The translations under genes were made by a program, and so were the position numbers. The notes under the pieces are model-generated. The model did not search any database and was not told where the DNA came from. It saw nothing but the letters and a program-made list of their open reading frames with translations. Below, piece after piece: positions 28,176 to 37,141 of a stretch of 64,000 bases of DNA (positions are counted from its first letter, which is position 1; each line of letters opens with the position of its first letter). This DNA is from Chryseobacterium sediminis (lineage in GTDB: Bacteria > Bacteroidota > Bacteroidia > Flavobacteriales > Weeksellaceae): assembly GCF_008386505.1 (NCBI RefSeq), contig NZ_VUNZ01000001.1:2287937-2351936 (forward strand). Direction: 5' to 3'.

Positions 28176-28242
28176 TCATTCTGACGAACGAAAAATCTCT
28201 TCAGTAACCAGATTCTTTACTTCATTTTATCGTTCAGAATGA
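28176..28242. repeat. REP-like palindrome between the radical SAM and TIGR03915 genes
   Basis: TCATTCTGA (28176-28184) and TCAGAATGA (28234-28242) are exact reverse complements and enclose ACGAACG/ATCGTTC. Elements beginning GTCATTCTGA..AAGAATCTC are a widespread small intergenic repeat in Bacteroidota. Here it separates two functionally linked genes. Confidence 0.65.
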
Positions 28243-28275
28243 AAAGCCAACTAAATTTAATTTTAAGCTCAACAC

Positions 28276-29034
28276 ATGACAACCCTACTCTACGACGACA
28301 GTTTCGACGGACTTTTCACCGCAGTATTTGAAGTTTTTGAATATCGTTATAAAGACGTGGAAATTGTCAGCAGGGAAAGGTTTCATCAGGAAAATATTTT
28401 TGCAGAGATTCATGAAGTCATCACTCAAATAGAAAAATCTGAGCGAGTTCTCAACAAATTGGAACAGAATATCGGAAAACAGGGCGTTTATAAGCTTTTA
28501 AAAGTTTTCTTATCCGAAGATCCTAATCTTGAAAACCTCATTTTATCTGCGGTAAGGCAGTCTGTAAAACATCCGAAAGAAAATATCCTTGAAAATTTTG
28601 CAGATCCTGATATTCTTCAAATTTCAAAAATTGGGAAATCAGTAGATAGGGAAAGACACAGAATGACTGCTTTTGTCCGCTTTGAAAAAATACAGGATGG
28701 CGTTTTTTTTGCCAAAATAGATCCCGACTTCAATGTTCTTCCGTTGATCAGAAAACATTTTAATGACCGATATCAGGATCAAAAATGGATGATCTATGAT
28801 CTGAGAAGGAACTATGGACTTCTCTATGACCTGGAAAGCTGTGACTTTTTCTACCCTGATGAAAAACTGAATTTCAGCCAGTATCAACAGAAATTCCATG
28901 ATGAAGAGAAAAATTACCAAACTCTTTGGCAGCGTTATTTTACTAAAACGAATATAGTTGAACGGAAAAACCTGAAACTTCATGTTCAGCACGTTCCGAA
29001 AAGATATTGGAAGTATCTGACTGAAAAATGGTAG
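28276..29034 (+). CDS. TIGR03915 family putative DNA repair/metabolism protein
   Basis: A 252-residue cytoplasmic protein. It matches the family in starting with a short hydrophobic strand before DDSFDGLFTAVFEVFE, in the central KIGKSVDRERHRMTAFVRFEK, and in the end with VQHVPKRYWKYLTEKW. The basic stretch and the partner radical-SAM gene suggest nucleic-acid action; in other genomes the family is fused to or beside uracil-DNA glycosylases. No catalytic residues can be named with confidence. It is separated by 158 bp from its partner, so they may be co-transcribed through the palindrome. Confidence 0.8.
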   Translation: MTTLLYDDSFDGLFTAVFEVFEYRYKDVEIVSRERFHQENIFAEIHEVITQIEKSERVLNKLEQNIGKQGVYKLLKVFLSEDPNLENLILSAVRQSVKHPKENILENFADPDILQISKIGKSVDRERHRMTAFVRFEKIQDGVFFAKIDPDFNVLPLIRKHFNDRYQDQKWMIYDLRRNYGLLYDLESCDFFYPDEKLNFSQYQQKFHDEEKNYQTLWQRYFTKTNIVERKNLKLHVQHVPKRYWKYLTEKW

Positions 29035-29040
29035 CCTGAA

Positions 29041-29356
29041 ATTCATATTGTGGATAACTTTTTATTTTGGCAAAAAAAGATATAATTTCAAACTCTTTTT
29101 TGAAACAGATTACACAACCTATTCATTTCATGATAGATACAATTCACATTATTTAAAAACTCATATTGTGGATAACTTTTATAAGTTAACATTCCGTTAA
29201 CATAAGAAGTCTTTCAAAATAATTTTCCTTTTAAAAGCTGAGCAAAATAAGGCATTACTAAAAAGACAAGAAACATAAAAGGGTATATAAATACATGGAA
29301 ATCCGTTATTTATATGATAATAATGGATTTCCACTTTTAAAATTTGTGGATAACTT
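29041..29356. other. Candidate chromosomal replication origin (three perfect DnaA boxes)
   Basis: Three copies of TGTGGATAA, the reverse complement of the consensus DnaA box TTATCCACA, lie at 29049-29057, 29167-29175 and 29345-29353 in the same orientation, each followed by CTTTT. Between the second and third is an AT-rich stretch that includes a near-perfect 15-bp inverted repeat (29296-29310 with 29319-29333) and a GTTAAC-ATTCC-GTTAAC element (about 29186-29202). No ORF lies here. Nearby highly expressed genes point away on both sides. dnaA itself is not near, which is common in Bacteroidota. Confidence 0.6.
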
Positions 29357-30157
29357 TTACTTTTTAATGGTTCTCAATGCTTTTTTGACGATATACTGAG
29401 TTTCTTTTGTTGGACTTTCCCGAAGCCATTCGTCACAGATTTCCACCACAAATTCGGGTTGTGATTTGCTCGCATCATTGAGCCAGTTGCCTACACTATC
29501 CTGTACATACCGGGATGAATCTGACCGTAAAGGTTCTAAGATTTCCAATCCTAGTCCCGGATTTTGTTTTAAAGCATCAATATGTTCACACCAAACCCCT
29601 CTTGGTCTCGTAGATTCACTGGCAAAACGCCTCACATTTTCATTGTCATGATGAGTCCATTCTGATAAAATGGATACACTTTCGACAAGATTTTTTGAAA
29701 TATCCGGACGTACAGTCATCCAGCAGATTTCCCTTACTCCAAAATGAGTATCAGAAGCAAACGACTGGATTTTGTTTAGCTTTTCTTTGAATATCAAATT
29801 ATTGTTTCTTCCAATCGTATAAGCAGCCCAGCAACGCACCAAATCTGCCGGATGGGTCGATAACTTCAGAAGAAATTCTTCATCTTTGTTGTTTGTTGCC
29901 AGATTAAGTAAACCAATTCCAATGGTTTCATTGACAGTATTAACAGTTTCTTTTTTCAGCTTACCTATATTTTCTAGTATGGGCTTCAGGTATTCTGAAC
30001 GATTATTCTGCTGAAGAAGGTTTTCCAACAACAGCTTTTGATCTACCGCCAGCCATTCTGTAAGATTCGCAGTTTCAATTTCACCTTTGTTCAGCTGTTC
30101 TAAGATATCCAATGGAATATCTTTTATAGAACGGGCTCCTTTTCGTTTTTCTACCAT
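29357..30157 (-). CDS. AlkC/AlkD-like HEAT-repeat protein (DNA alkylation repair)
   Basis: A 266-residue all-helical protein. The C-terminal half has the AlkC-like signature NVRRFASESTRPRGVWCEHI and LEPLRSDSSRYVQDSVGNWLNDASK (about 180-240), and the whole is arranged in HEAT-like repeats (DEEFLLKLSTHPADLVRCWAAY). In this superfamily AlkC and AlkD remove N3- or N7-alkylated bases; the exact catalytic aspartate/tryptophan set cannot be confirmed by eye. It lies on the far side of the candidate origin from the radical-SAM pair and is transcribed divergently from an HxlR regulator, which may control it. Confidence 0.75.
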   Translation of the reverse strand: MVEKRKGARSIKDIPLDILEQLNKGEIETANLTEWLAVDQKLLLENLLQQNNRSEYLKPILENIGKLKKETVNTVNETIGIGLLNLATNNKDEEFLLKLSTHPADLVRCWAAYTIGRNNNLIFKEKLNKIQSFASDTHFGVREICWMTVRPDISKNLVESVSILSEWTHHDNENVRRFASESTRPRGVWCEHIDALKQNPGLGLEILEPLRSDSSRYVQDSVGNWLNDASKSQPEFVVEICDEWLRESPTKETQYIVKKALRTIKK

Positions 30158-30251
30158 ACTATTTAATGATTATCTTTACAAAAGTCTGAAAGTAAGCAGA
30201 CAAAAACAATACCGCGTATTTTTCTCCCCTGGGGATAAAAAAGTCAATTTT

Positions 30252-30593
30252 ATGGAAATAAAGGAAAGAGCTGAAGAAAATAAAATCTGTCCGTTGGAAG
30301 TTGCAGTCAATACCATCAGTGGGAAATGGAAAATTCCTATTGTGTGGCAGATTAATGAAGGAAAAAAACGTCCTAGTGAGTTTTTGCGTGGCATTGCAAA
30401 AGTTGACCGAAGAGTTCTGAATCAACAACTGACTGAAATGGTGGAAGACGGTATTTTAACAAAGCAATCTTTTAATGAACTTCCTCCAAGGGTTGAATAC
30501 ACTTTGACAGAACTTGGTGAAAAGCTGGTGAAGATTCTTTGGCAGCTGAATGATTGGGGTAAATTACTGATTCCTGAAAAAGAAAAAGTGTAA
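30252..30593 (+). CDS. HxlR family transcriptional regulator
   Basis: A 113-residue winged-helix protein (residues about 15-105): ENKICPLEVAVNTISGKWKIPIVWQINEGKKRPSEFLRGI, then KVDRRVLNQQLTEMVEDGIL, then LPPRVEYTLTELGEKLV. The cysteine in KICPLE is conserved across HxlR proteins and in some senses aldehydes or thiol stress. The ATG at 30252 is chosen because residues before it are not family-like. It is divergent from the AlkC-like gene with about 95 bp between starts. Confidence 0.88.
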   Translation: MEIKERAEENKICPLEVAVNTISGKWKIPIVWQINEGKKRPSEFLRGIAKVDRRVLNQQLTEMVEDGILTKQSFNELPPRVEYTLTELGEKLVKILWQLNDWGKLLIPEKEKV

Positions 30594-30676
30594 AGCAGAA
30601 GTTAAATATTGCAGATTTTCAGAACTTTATTTGCTGGTACGTGAAAAAAAATGATATTTGTGTTCACTAAAAACGC

Positions 30677-31555
30677 ATGAAAAAAATTATAGCGGGAGTC
30701 ACGGCACTTTTAATTATCGCAAGTTGTACAAAAGAAAAATTATCAGACCGTCTATTGGCTGAGCCTGATCATAACGAGCATTTAATTTCAGAAAATTCTT
30801 TAAAAATTCAAAAGGATAAAAACACTATCCGGGAAAGATTTTCTCCTCCTGAAGGTTATGAATGGATTGAAGAAAAGCCTGATTCTTTTGGATATTTTAT
30901 TGAACATTTTAAGCTGAAGCCTTATGGCAGTCAGATTCTGAAATATGATGGTATTCCTATTTCTACCCAACATCTTCATGAGGCCGTTTTTGATATTGAT
31001 ACCGGAAATAAAGATTTGCAGCAATGTGCTGATGCGGCAATCCGTATGAGGGCTGAATATCTTTATCAAGCGAAAAAATTTGACGAGATCAAATTTCATT
31101 TTACCAGTGGTGATCTTCTCAGCTGGAATGATTATAAAAACGGAACGAGAGCTTTTGTTAGTGGAAATTCGGTAAGTTTTAGAAAAACAGCTGCTTTTGA
31201 TGATTCTTATCAGAGTTTCAGGGATTATCTGGATCTTATTTTTAATTATGCCGGAACTATCTCATTACATAAAGAAACAAAACCGGTAACAAAAAATTCT
31301 GCCCTGAAAACCGGAGATATCCTGATCACACCGGGCAGCCCGGGACATATCGTTTTTATTTCAGGTGTCTGCCAGAATAAGGAAGGGAAAAGATTGTTTT
31401 TATTGAGTGAAGGGTTTACGCCGGCACAGTCCATACATGTACTCTCCAATCCTTTTAACCCCTATTTTACACCATGGTACGATCTGGATATCAATGCAGC
31501 GGAAACGAAAACTGCACGATATTTTTTTAAACCTACAAACTTCAGAAGCTTTTAA
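30677..31555 (+). CDS. DUF4846 family lipoprotein
   Basis: A 292-residue lipoprotein: signal with lipobox LIIASC, so C17 becomes the lipidated residue. The rest matches DUF4846 (IRERFSPPEGYEWIEEKPDSFGYFIEHFKLKPYG, then QQCADAAIRMRAEYLY, then GDILITPGSPGHIVFISG with paired glycine-histidine). The last motif resembles the catalytic region of papain-like amidases (NlpC/P60-like), but a cysteine/histidine pair cannot be fixed from sequence. Likely in the inner or outer membrane. It is monocistronic before pfkA. Confidence 0.8.
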   Translation: MKKIIAGVTALLIIASCTKEKLSDRLLAEPDHNEHLISENSLKIQKDKNTIRERFSPPEGYEWIEEKPDSFGYFIEHFKLKPYGSQILKYDGIPISTQHLHEAVFDIDTGNKDLQQCADAAIRMRAEYLYQAKKFDEIKFHFTSGDLLSWNDYKNGTRAFVSGNSVSFRKTAAFDDSYQSFRDYLDLIFNYAGTISLHKETKPVTKNSALKTGDILITPGSPGHIVFISGVCQNKEGKRLFLLSEGFTPAQSIHVLSNPFNPYFTPWYDLDINAAETKTARYFFKPTNFRSF

Positions 31556-31610
31556 TAATTTATATTCAAAACTATTGGAAAGTTACTACGATAATCTGAA
31601 CTTGTTTTTG

Positions 31611-31618
31611 TAAATTTG
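31611..31618 (+). promoter_or_regulatory. -7 box of the pfkA promoter
   Basis: TAAATTTG, 20 bp before the ATG at 31639. A GTG at 31618 overlaps its last base and is not the start. Confidence 0.6.
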
Positions 31619-31638
31619 TGTTCGAAATTTTTTACTTG

Positions 31639-32625
31639 ATGAAAGAGAGTGCTGTAAAAAAGATTGCAGTTCTTACTTCAGGAGGTGACTCTCCGGGTAT
31701 GAATGCGGCATTAAGAGCGGTAGTAAGAACCGCCAATTATTATAATATCGAATGCTACGGAGTGAGAGAAGGCTACAATGGTCTTATCAACAATGATTTC
31801 CTGAAAATGGGAGCCCGTTCCGTAAAAAATATAATCAACCAGGGTGGAACAATTCTAAAGTCTGCCAGATCCGCTGAATTCAGAACAAAAGAAGGCCGTC
31901 AGAAAGCGTATGACAATTGTATAAAGCTTGGAATAGACGGATTGGTTTGTATTGGTGGGGACGGAACTTTCACCGGTGCAAAAATCTTTAATGAAGAATT
32001 CGGAATCAGAGTAATCGGTATCCCGGGAACGATCGACAATGATATTTTCGGAACAGATAACACCATTGGATACGACACTGCTTTGAATACTGCAATGGAT
32101 GCCATTGATAAAATCCGTGATACTGCAACTTCTCACAACAGAGTTTTCTTTGTGGAGGTGATGGGTCGTGATGCTGGTTTTATCGCATTAAACAGTGGAT
32201 TGGCAACTGGAGCTTTAGATATTCTAATTCCTGAGAAAAAAGATAGTATTGATGAGCTTTTCGCGAAATTCAGAGATGCTGAAAAAACAGGAAAGGCATC
32301 AAGCATTGTGGTGGTTGCAGAAGGTGAAAAACTTGCCAATGTGTATGAACTTGCCGAAAAAACAAAACAGACATTCCCTGATTACGACATTCGTGTAGCC
32401 ATTTTGGGACACATGCAGAGAGGAGGTTCTCCAAGCTGTGCAGACAGAGTTTTGGCAAGCAGATTAGGCTATGGTGCTGTAACAGGATTAATGGAAGGGC
32501 AAACCAATGTAATGGCCGGAATGCGTTCTAATGATCTTACGTATACGCCTATTGAAGAAGCCATTAAAAAACATAACGAAATCAATGAAGATCTTTTATT
32601 GATTTCAAAAATTTTAGCAATCTAA
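31639..32625 (+). CDS. pfkA: ATP-dependent 6-phosphofructokinase
   Basis: A 328-residue enzyme phosphorylating fructose 6-phosphate in glycolysis. ATP rather than pyrophosphate dependence is shown by GGDG (CIGGDGTFTGA, about residue 103) instead of GGDD and by PGTIDND instead of PKTIDND. Other motifs: TSGGDSPGMN at the N-terminus, the catalytic aspartates in TIDND, and EVMGRDAGFIAL with the substrate-binding arginine. It lies 33 bp before gap, and the pair forms a glycolysis operon. The ATG at 31639 gives the family's usual MK..VKKIAVLTSGG start. Confidence 0.96.
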   Translation: MKESAVKKIAVLTSGGDSPGMNAALRAVVRTANYYNIECYGVREGYNGLINNDFLKMGARSVKNIINQGGTILKSARSAEFRTKEGRQKAYDNCIKLGIDGLVCIGGDGTFTGAKIFNEEFGIRVIGIPGTIDNDIFGTDNTIGYDTALNTAMDAIDKIRDTATSHNRVFFVEVMGRDAGFIALNSGLATGALDILIPEKKDSIDELFAKFRDAEKTGKASSIVVVAEGEKLANVYELAEKTKQTFPDYDIRVAILGHMQRGGSPSCADRVLASRLGYGAVTGLMEGQTNVMAGMRSNDLTYTPIEEAIKKHNEINEDLLLISKILAI

Positions 32626-32646
32626 TTATTTTTATAAATCTAATAA

Positions 32647-33663
<1,017 letters not shown>

Positions 33664-33687
33664 TAAGCGATAAGCAATGAGTAATAT

Positions 33688-33712
33688 AAAACCTTCCCGA
33701 TGGGAAGGTTTT
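33688..33712 (+). terminator. Terminator of the pfkA-gap operon
   Basis: AAAACCTTCCC (33688-33698), loop GAT, GGGAAGGTTTT (33702-33712), then T-run. Confidence 0.95.
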
Positions 33713-33728
33713 TTTATAAAAGCTAAAA

Positions 33729-34688
33729 TTATTTTTTCAATAAACTTGTTAATGTATTATAGCTTTCAATAAAGTTAAGCCCAATAGAGAAATATGGTTT
33801 CCCATGATTCACGCCATTAATTGTCCATCCTCCTCCGAAACTTACCGTATTGTAAAATGTAGATAAAGATAGCCCGGCACCAATTGTTGTATTTTCATTG
33901 TTCTGGAAAACATGTAACATAGGTCCAAAACTTGGAGATAGAAAATGTCCCCAGAAGTAGCTTGATCTACGTGGCTGAAATCTAAAAACATAGCCAATAC
34001 TTGCAGCTGGCGAAAACTCTGTAAATCCTTTTTCTGCAATTTTAACAAAACTAAACCCACCAGTTGGATTTTGCTTCCAACCAAAATCATCGTAAACTAA
34101 AACCATCGTAAATCCAATATTATTCTTGGCTTTATTAGTTATATGTAAAATTATTTTGTCTTCGTCTGATATTTCTTCCCAAGCCAAATTAATCTCTCCA
34201 GAATATGATTCTCCATTAGTTTTATTAACATTTACAGTATAAAGATATTTCACATCTTTTGAATTTTGAACATTCCCATTTTTCATAAAATCAGCATTCT
34301 CAACTTTTTCTTCAACAACAGTAAAACCAAAAACATTTAATGGCTTAATTGTTTTATCTTTCCTTTGAATATATGCAAGAACTTGTAGATTACATCCACT
34401 ACTTCCTAATACGTCAATAAATTTTCTATCAAAGTCAATGTGTATCTGTGACCCCTTCTTAATATAATCAAGCCCTGCAGCTAGCATAAATTTATAAGTG
34501 GTATTAGATCCATTAGTTTTTGGTAATCGCTCAGTTATTGTTGTAAAATTTATAGGATCATAAATATTATCAGAAAATTTGTTTTTAGAAAGTTTAGCCT
34601 CTTGAATTTTTTGCAATTCATCTATTGTTGTCTGTGCACTTAACATAATAGTAAAGAGCAGAAAAAGTAATAAAATTTTTGTTTTCAT
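33729..34688 (-). CDS. Secreted protein of unknown function, probable C-terminal beta-barrel
   Basis: A 319-residue protein. Residues 1-19 form a signal peptide (LLFTIMLSAQ). The region about 50-200 is beta-rich with polar repeats; the last 110 residues contain glycine-aromatic strands (YFWGHFLSPSFGPMLHVF, TTIGAGLSLSTFYNTVSFGGGW, YFSIGLNF). I do not recognise the family. The sequence is more AT-rich than its neighbours and sits between two regulated operons, so recent acquisition is possible but not shown. It ends 16 bp from the gap terminator. Confidence 0.6.
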   Translation of the reverse strand: MKTKILLLFLLFTIMLSAQTTIDELQKIQEAKLSKNKFSDNIYDPINFTTITERLPKTNGSNTTYKFMLAAGLDYIKKGSQIHIDFDRKFIDVLGSSGCNLQVLAYIQRKDKTIKPLNVFGFTVVEEKVENADFMKNGNVQNSKDVKYLYTVNVNKTNGESYSGEINLAWEEISDEDKIILHITNKAKNNIGFTMVLVYDDFGWKQNPTGGFSFVKIAEKGFTEFSPAASIGYVFRFQPRRSSYFWGHFLSPSFGPMLHVFQNNENTTIGAGLSLSTFYNTVSFGGGWTINGVNHGKPYFSIGLNFIESYNTLTSLLKK

Positions 34689-34830
34689 GGTTATTTATTT
34701 TTCAGATTAAAGTTTTTTTGAAATGGTCATTAGTTTTTATTTAAAGCTACAATACTTACCTACCACACGAAATACCACAAAAGGGTGATTTTTTAACATA
34801 ATTTTATTATTTTTAAGAAAACATTAACCA

Positions 34831-35628
34831 ATGGAGAAAAAACATCTGACGCATGCAAAAAAACCGCATCCCCTCACCAAAGTATGGAATGACTATCCTG
34901 AAATTTTACAAAATGACAACAGAATATTGCCCGTTCCCGCCATTGAACACCTTATCGGAGAAATCTTCGCGCCTGGAAAGTTCTATTATTATGTTATTAA
35001 TTTCACAGACAGTACCATCTGCAATCACCATGAAGACATTCTGAAAATACATGGACTCCATAAATATCCTGAACATCTGAAAGAAATTATAGACCTCATC
35101 CACCCCGATGATATTGATTTTGTCATGGAGGCAGAAAGAATGTCCATAGAAAAAATAAAGGAAATTAACGGCTTTGATTATCAACAGGAGCTGAAAACCA
35201 GCTATTGTTTCAGAATGAGAACGTCAAAAGGTAATTATGAATTATTCCATCATCAGGCCCTACACACTTATAAGGATGAAAACGGCAGGCTTTTGCAGGC
35301 CGTTAATATCCACACCAATATTGAACATATCACCCATCAAAACTCTTATATTGTATTAGTCAGTGGAACTAACGGACGGGAAGATTTTCATCAGATGCAG
35401 TGGATGGAACATGGCAAGCCTCACGAATCTAACCCAGTCATTTTCACCAAAAGAGAAGTCGAGATTATCAACTGTATTGCAAAAGGTTATTCCACAGGAG
35501 AAATATCCGACTTGCTGAATATTTCAGAAGAAACTGTACGTACTCACAGAAAAAATATTTTAAGAAAATCAGATTGCAGAAACAGTTCCGAACTCATAAA
35601 AAAAACTTTTGAATGGGGTTATCTATAG
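34831..35628 (+). CDS. LuxR-type transcriptional regulator with PAS-like sensor domain
   Basis: A 265-residue protein. Residues about 55-175 form a PAS-like fold (YYYVINFTDSTICNHHEDIL, YCFRMRTSKGNYELFHHQALHTYKDENGRLLQAVNIHTNIEHI), and residues about 205-262 a LuxR helix-turn-helix (FTKREVEIINCIAKGYSTGEISDLLNISEETVRTHRKNIL). The response-regulator receiver is absent, so it likely senses a small molecule or redox state through the PAS domain. The target genes are unknown. Its single promoter lies in 34689-34830. Confidence 0.85.
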   Translation: MEKKHLTHAKKPHPLTKVWNDYPEILQNDNRILPVPAIEHLIGEIFAPGKFYYYVINFTDSTICNHHEDILKIHGLHKYPEHLKEIIDLIHPDDIDFVMEAERMSIEKIKEINGFDYQQELKTSYCFRMRTSKGNYELFHHQALHTYKDENGRLLQAVNIHTNIEHITHQNSYIVLVSGTNGREDFHQMQWMEHGKPHESNPVIFTKREVEIINCIAKGYSTGEISDLLNISEETVRTHRKNILRKSDCRNSSELIKKTFEWGYL

Positions 35629-35700
35629 ATCTTTATCCTAAGCCTGACAAATCTCACCAAAATACTTCAGCATAAAACTTGTACTTTTATAGGTAAAGGA

Positions 35701-36891
35701 ATGAACATGATACAACCACGATTTAAAAACGCCCCTCATTTCAGAGATTTTTGGGAAAGTGGAAACGGAAAACTGCTTATTGAATTTTCCGGTGCAGAAG
35801 TGAATTTTGAAAAATTTGAAACATTCGCTCCTTTTTTTCATCATGTGGATGAGGTCGGTGACGAGGTGGTAAAAGATGTTTATTTTACTAAAAAATTTCA
35901 TGAAGCATCCAGAGAAATTGAGCAGTATATCAGAAATGGAGTTTCGGAAACAGATTCGGTTCCTGAAAGTGTAAAAAAACTTTTCACTCAAACTCAAAGA
36001 GTTCCAGAATGGCTTGATTGCAATTTACTGAAAAGCGGTGCTGAACTCTGCATGAGAAGTAACCTGGATTCCCTGATCTCGTTAAGGGACTATTGCCTGA
36101 TTGGCGGTTACGACTACGCTTACCTCAACAAGCCCCTTATTGTCACAGAAGCATTAAAAAAGGGTGCGGTAAAACGTCTTTCGGAAACATTAGATTTTTG
36201 GGTTAATGCAACCCGATACAATGCGCTGGAAGTTCATGCAAAGGGTTATGAATTTGCTATCAAAACCCGTCTGATCCATTCTTATGCCAGACTTTCCATA
36301 AAAAAACATTATCAAGACTGGGATACTAAAAACTGGGGTGAGCCCATCAATTCATGGGATATGATGGCAACATACATCGGTTTTAGCCTTGTCTTTCTTC
36401 ACAGCCTTCAAAAATTGGGAAATAGTTTTTCTATTGAGGAAGAACAGGGAATTTTTCACTTGTGGAAATATGTAGGCTATCTTTTAGGCATTCCGGAACA
36501 GCTTCTCCCCGACAATAAAAAACAGGCTACCGAATATTTTTATTTATGGACTTCTGTTCAGCCTCCTTCCGATAAAGATTCTGTTCTTCTTGCCCATTCT
36601 CTGCTGAATGAATCTTTAGAAAATCCTATTTTAAAATTTGAGTTTCAAAGGAAAAATTTAAAGTACCTCCATGTCTGCTGTACCTGGTTTCTGCTGGATG
36701 ATGAAGTTTGCAAAAGACTGCAGATTCCGGAAGTTCCCAACAAAAATTTGTTTCCAAAATCAAAGATACTTTTCAATAAGATTTATGACAGAATCGTAAG
36801 TCGCGATGCCAGAATAAAAAGAGGAAATAAGGATCAGATGAAAGTGCTGGAAGATTATCTGAATATTACTAAAATTTCAAATTTTCATTAG
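35701..36891 (+). CDS. MpaB/rubber-oxygenase family protein (DUF2236)
   Basis: A 396-residue cytoplasmic protein. Residues about 110-380 fit the MpaB/Lcp catalytic domain (DUF2236): WLDCNLLKSGAELCMRSNLDSL, then KKGAVKRLSETLDFWVNATRY, then KTRLIHSYARLSIKKHY with the likely haem-ligand histidine, then WKYVGYLLGIPEQLLPDN. The family binds b-type haem and oxidises polyisoprene or other alkenes. No signal peptide is present, so a rubber-degrading role outside the cell is unlikely. Its natural substrate is unknown. Confidence 0.8.
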   Translation: MNMIQPRFKNAPHFRDFWESGNGKLLIEFSGAEVNFEKFETFAPFFHHVDEVGDEVVKDVYFTKKFHEASREIEQYIRNGVSETDSVPESVKKLFTQTQRVPEWLDCNLLKSGAELCMRSNLDSLISLRDYCLIGGYDYAYLNKPLIVTEALKKGAVKRLSETLDFWVNATRYNALEVHAKGYEFAIKTRLIHSYARLSIKKHYQDWDTKNWGEPINSWDMMATYIGFSLVFLHSLQKLGNSFSIEEEQGIFHLWKYVGYLLGIPEQLLPDNKKQATEYFYLWTSVQPPSDKDSVLLAHSLLNESLENPILKFEFQRKNLKYLHVCCTWFLLDDEVCKRLQIPEVPNKNLFPKSKILFNKIYDRIVSRDARIKRGNKDQMKVLEDYLNITKISNFH

Positions 36892-37114
36892 AAAGATTGG
36901 TTGGAAGGTGCAAAGGCACAATCTATATAAAAAGCTTGAGTCTTAGCGATTTTAAACAAAAATGAAACATTTTATATAGCAAAAAAATATTTTAAAAAAT
37001 TTCATACCCATCTGTCTCGTTATGAATGAAATCAAGAGCAAAATTTTATCATTTTTTAACTCTAAAAACAGCTTTCAGGGATAAATAATATTAGTTTTTG
37101 ATATTTAAATTATG

Positions 37115-37122
37115 TATTTTTG
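37115..37122 (+). promoter_or_regulatory. -7 box of the recA promoter
   Basis: TATTTTTG fits TAnnTTTG, 20 bp before the ATG. No LexA-like palindrome was recognised around it. The stretch 36892-37114 before it is AT-rich with one degenerate copy of the dispersed repeat (GGTGCAAAGGCACAATC, about 36905) and no ORF. Confidence 0.5.
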
Positions 37123-37141
37123 AGAAATTATTTTAATAGCG

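Noticed and set aside
31618..31620. GTG start for pfkA
   Set aside because: Overlaps the -7 box TAAATTTG, and extra residues are not like PfkA.
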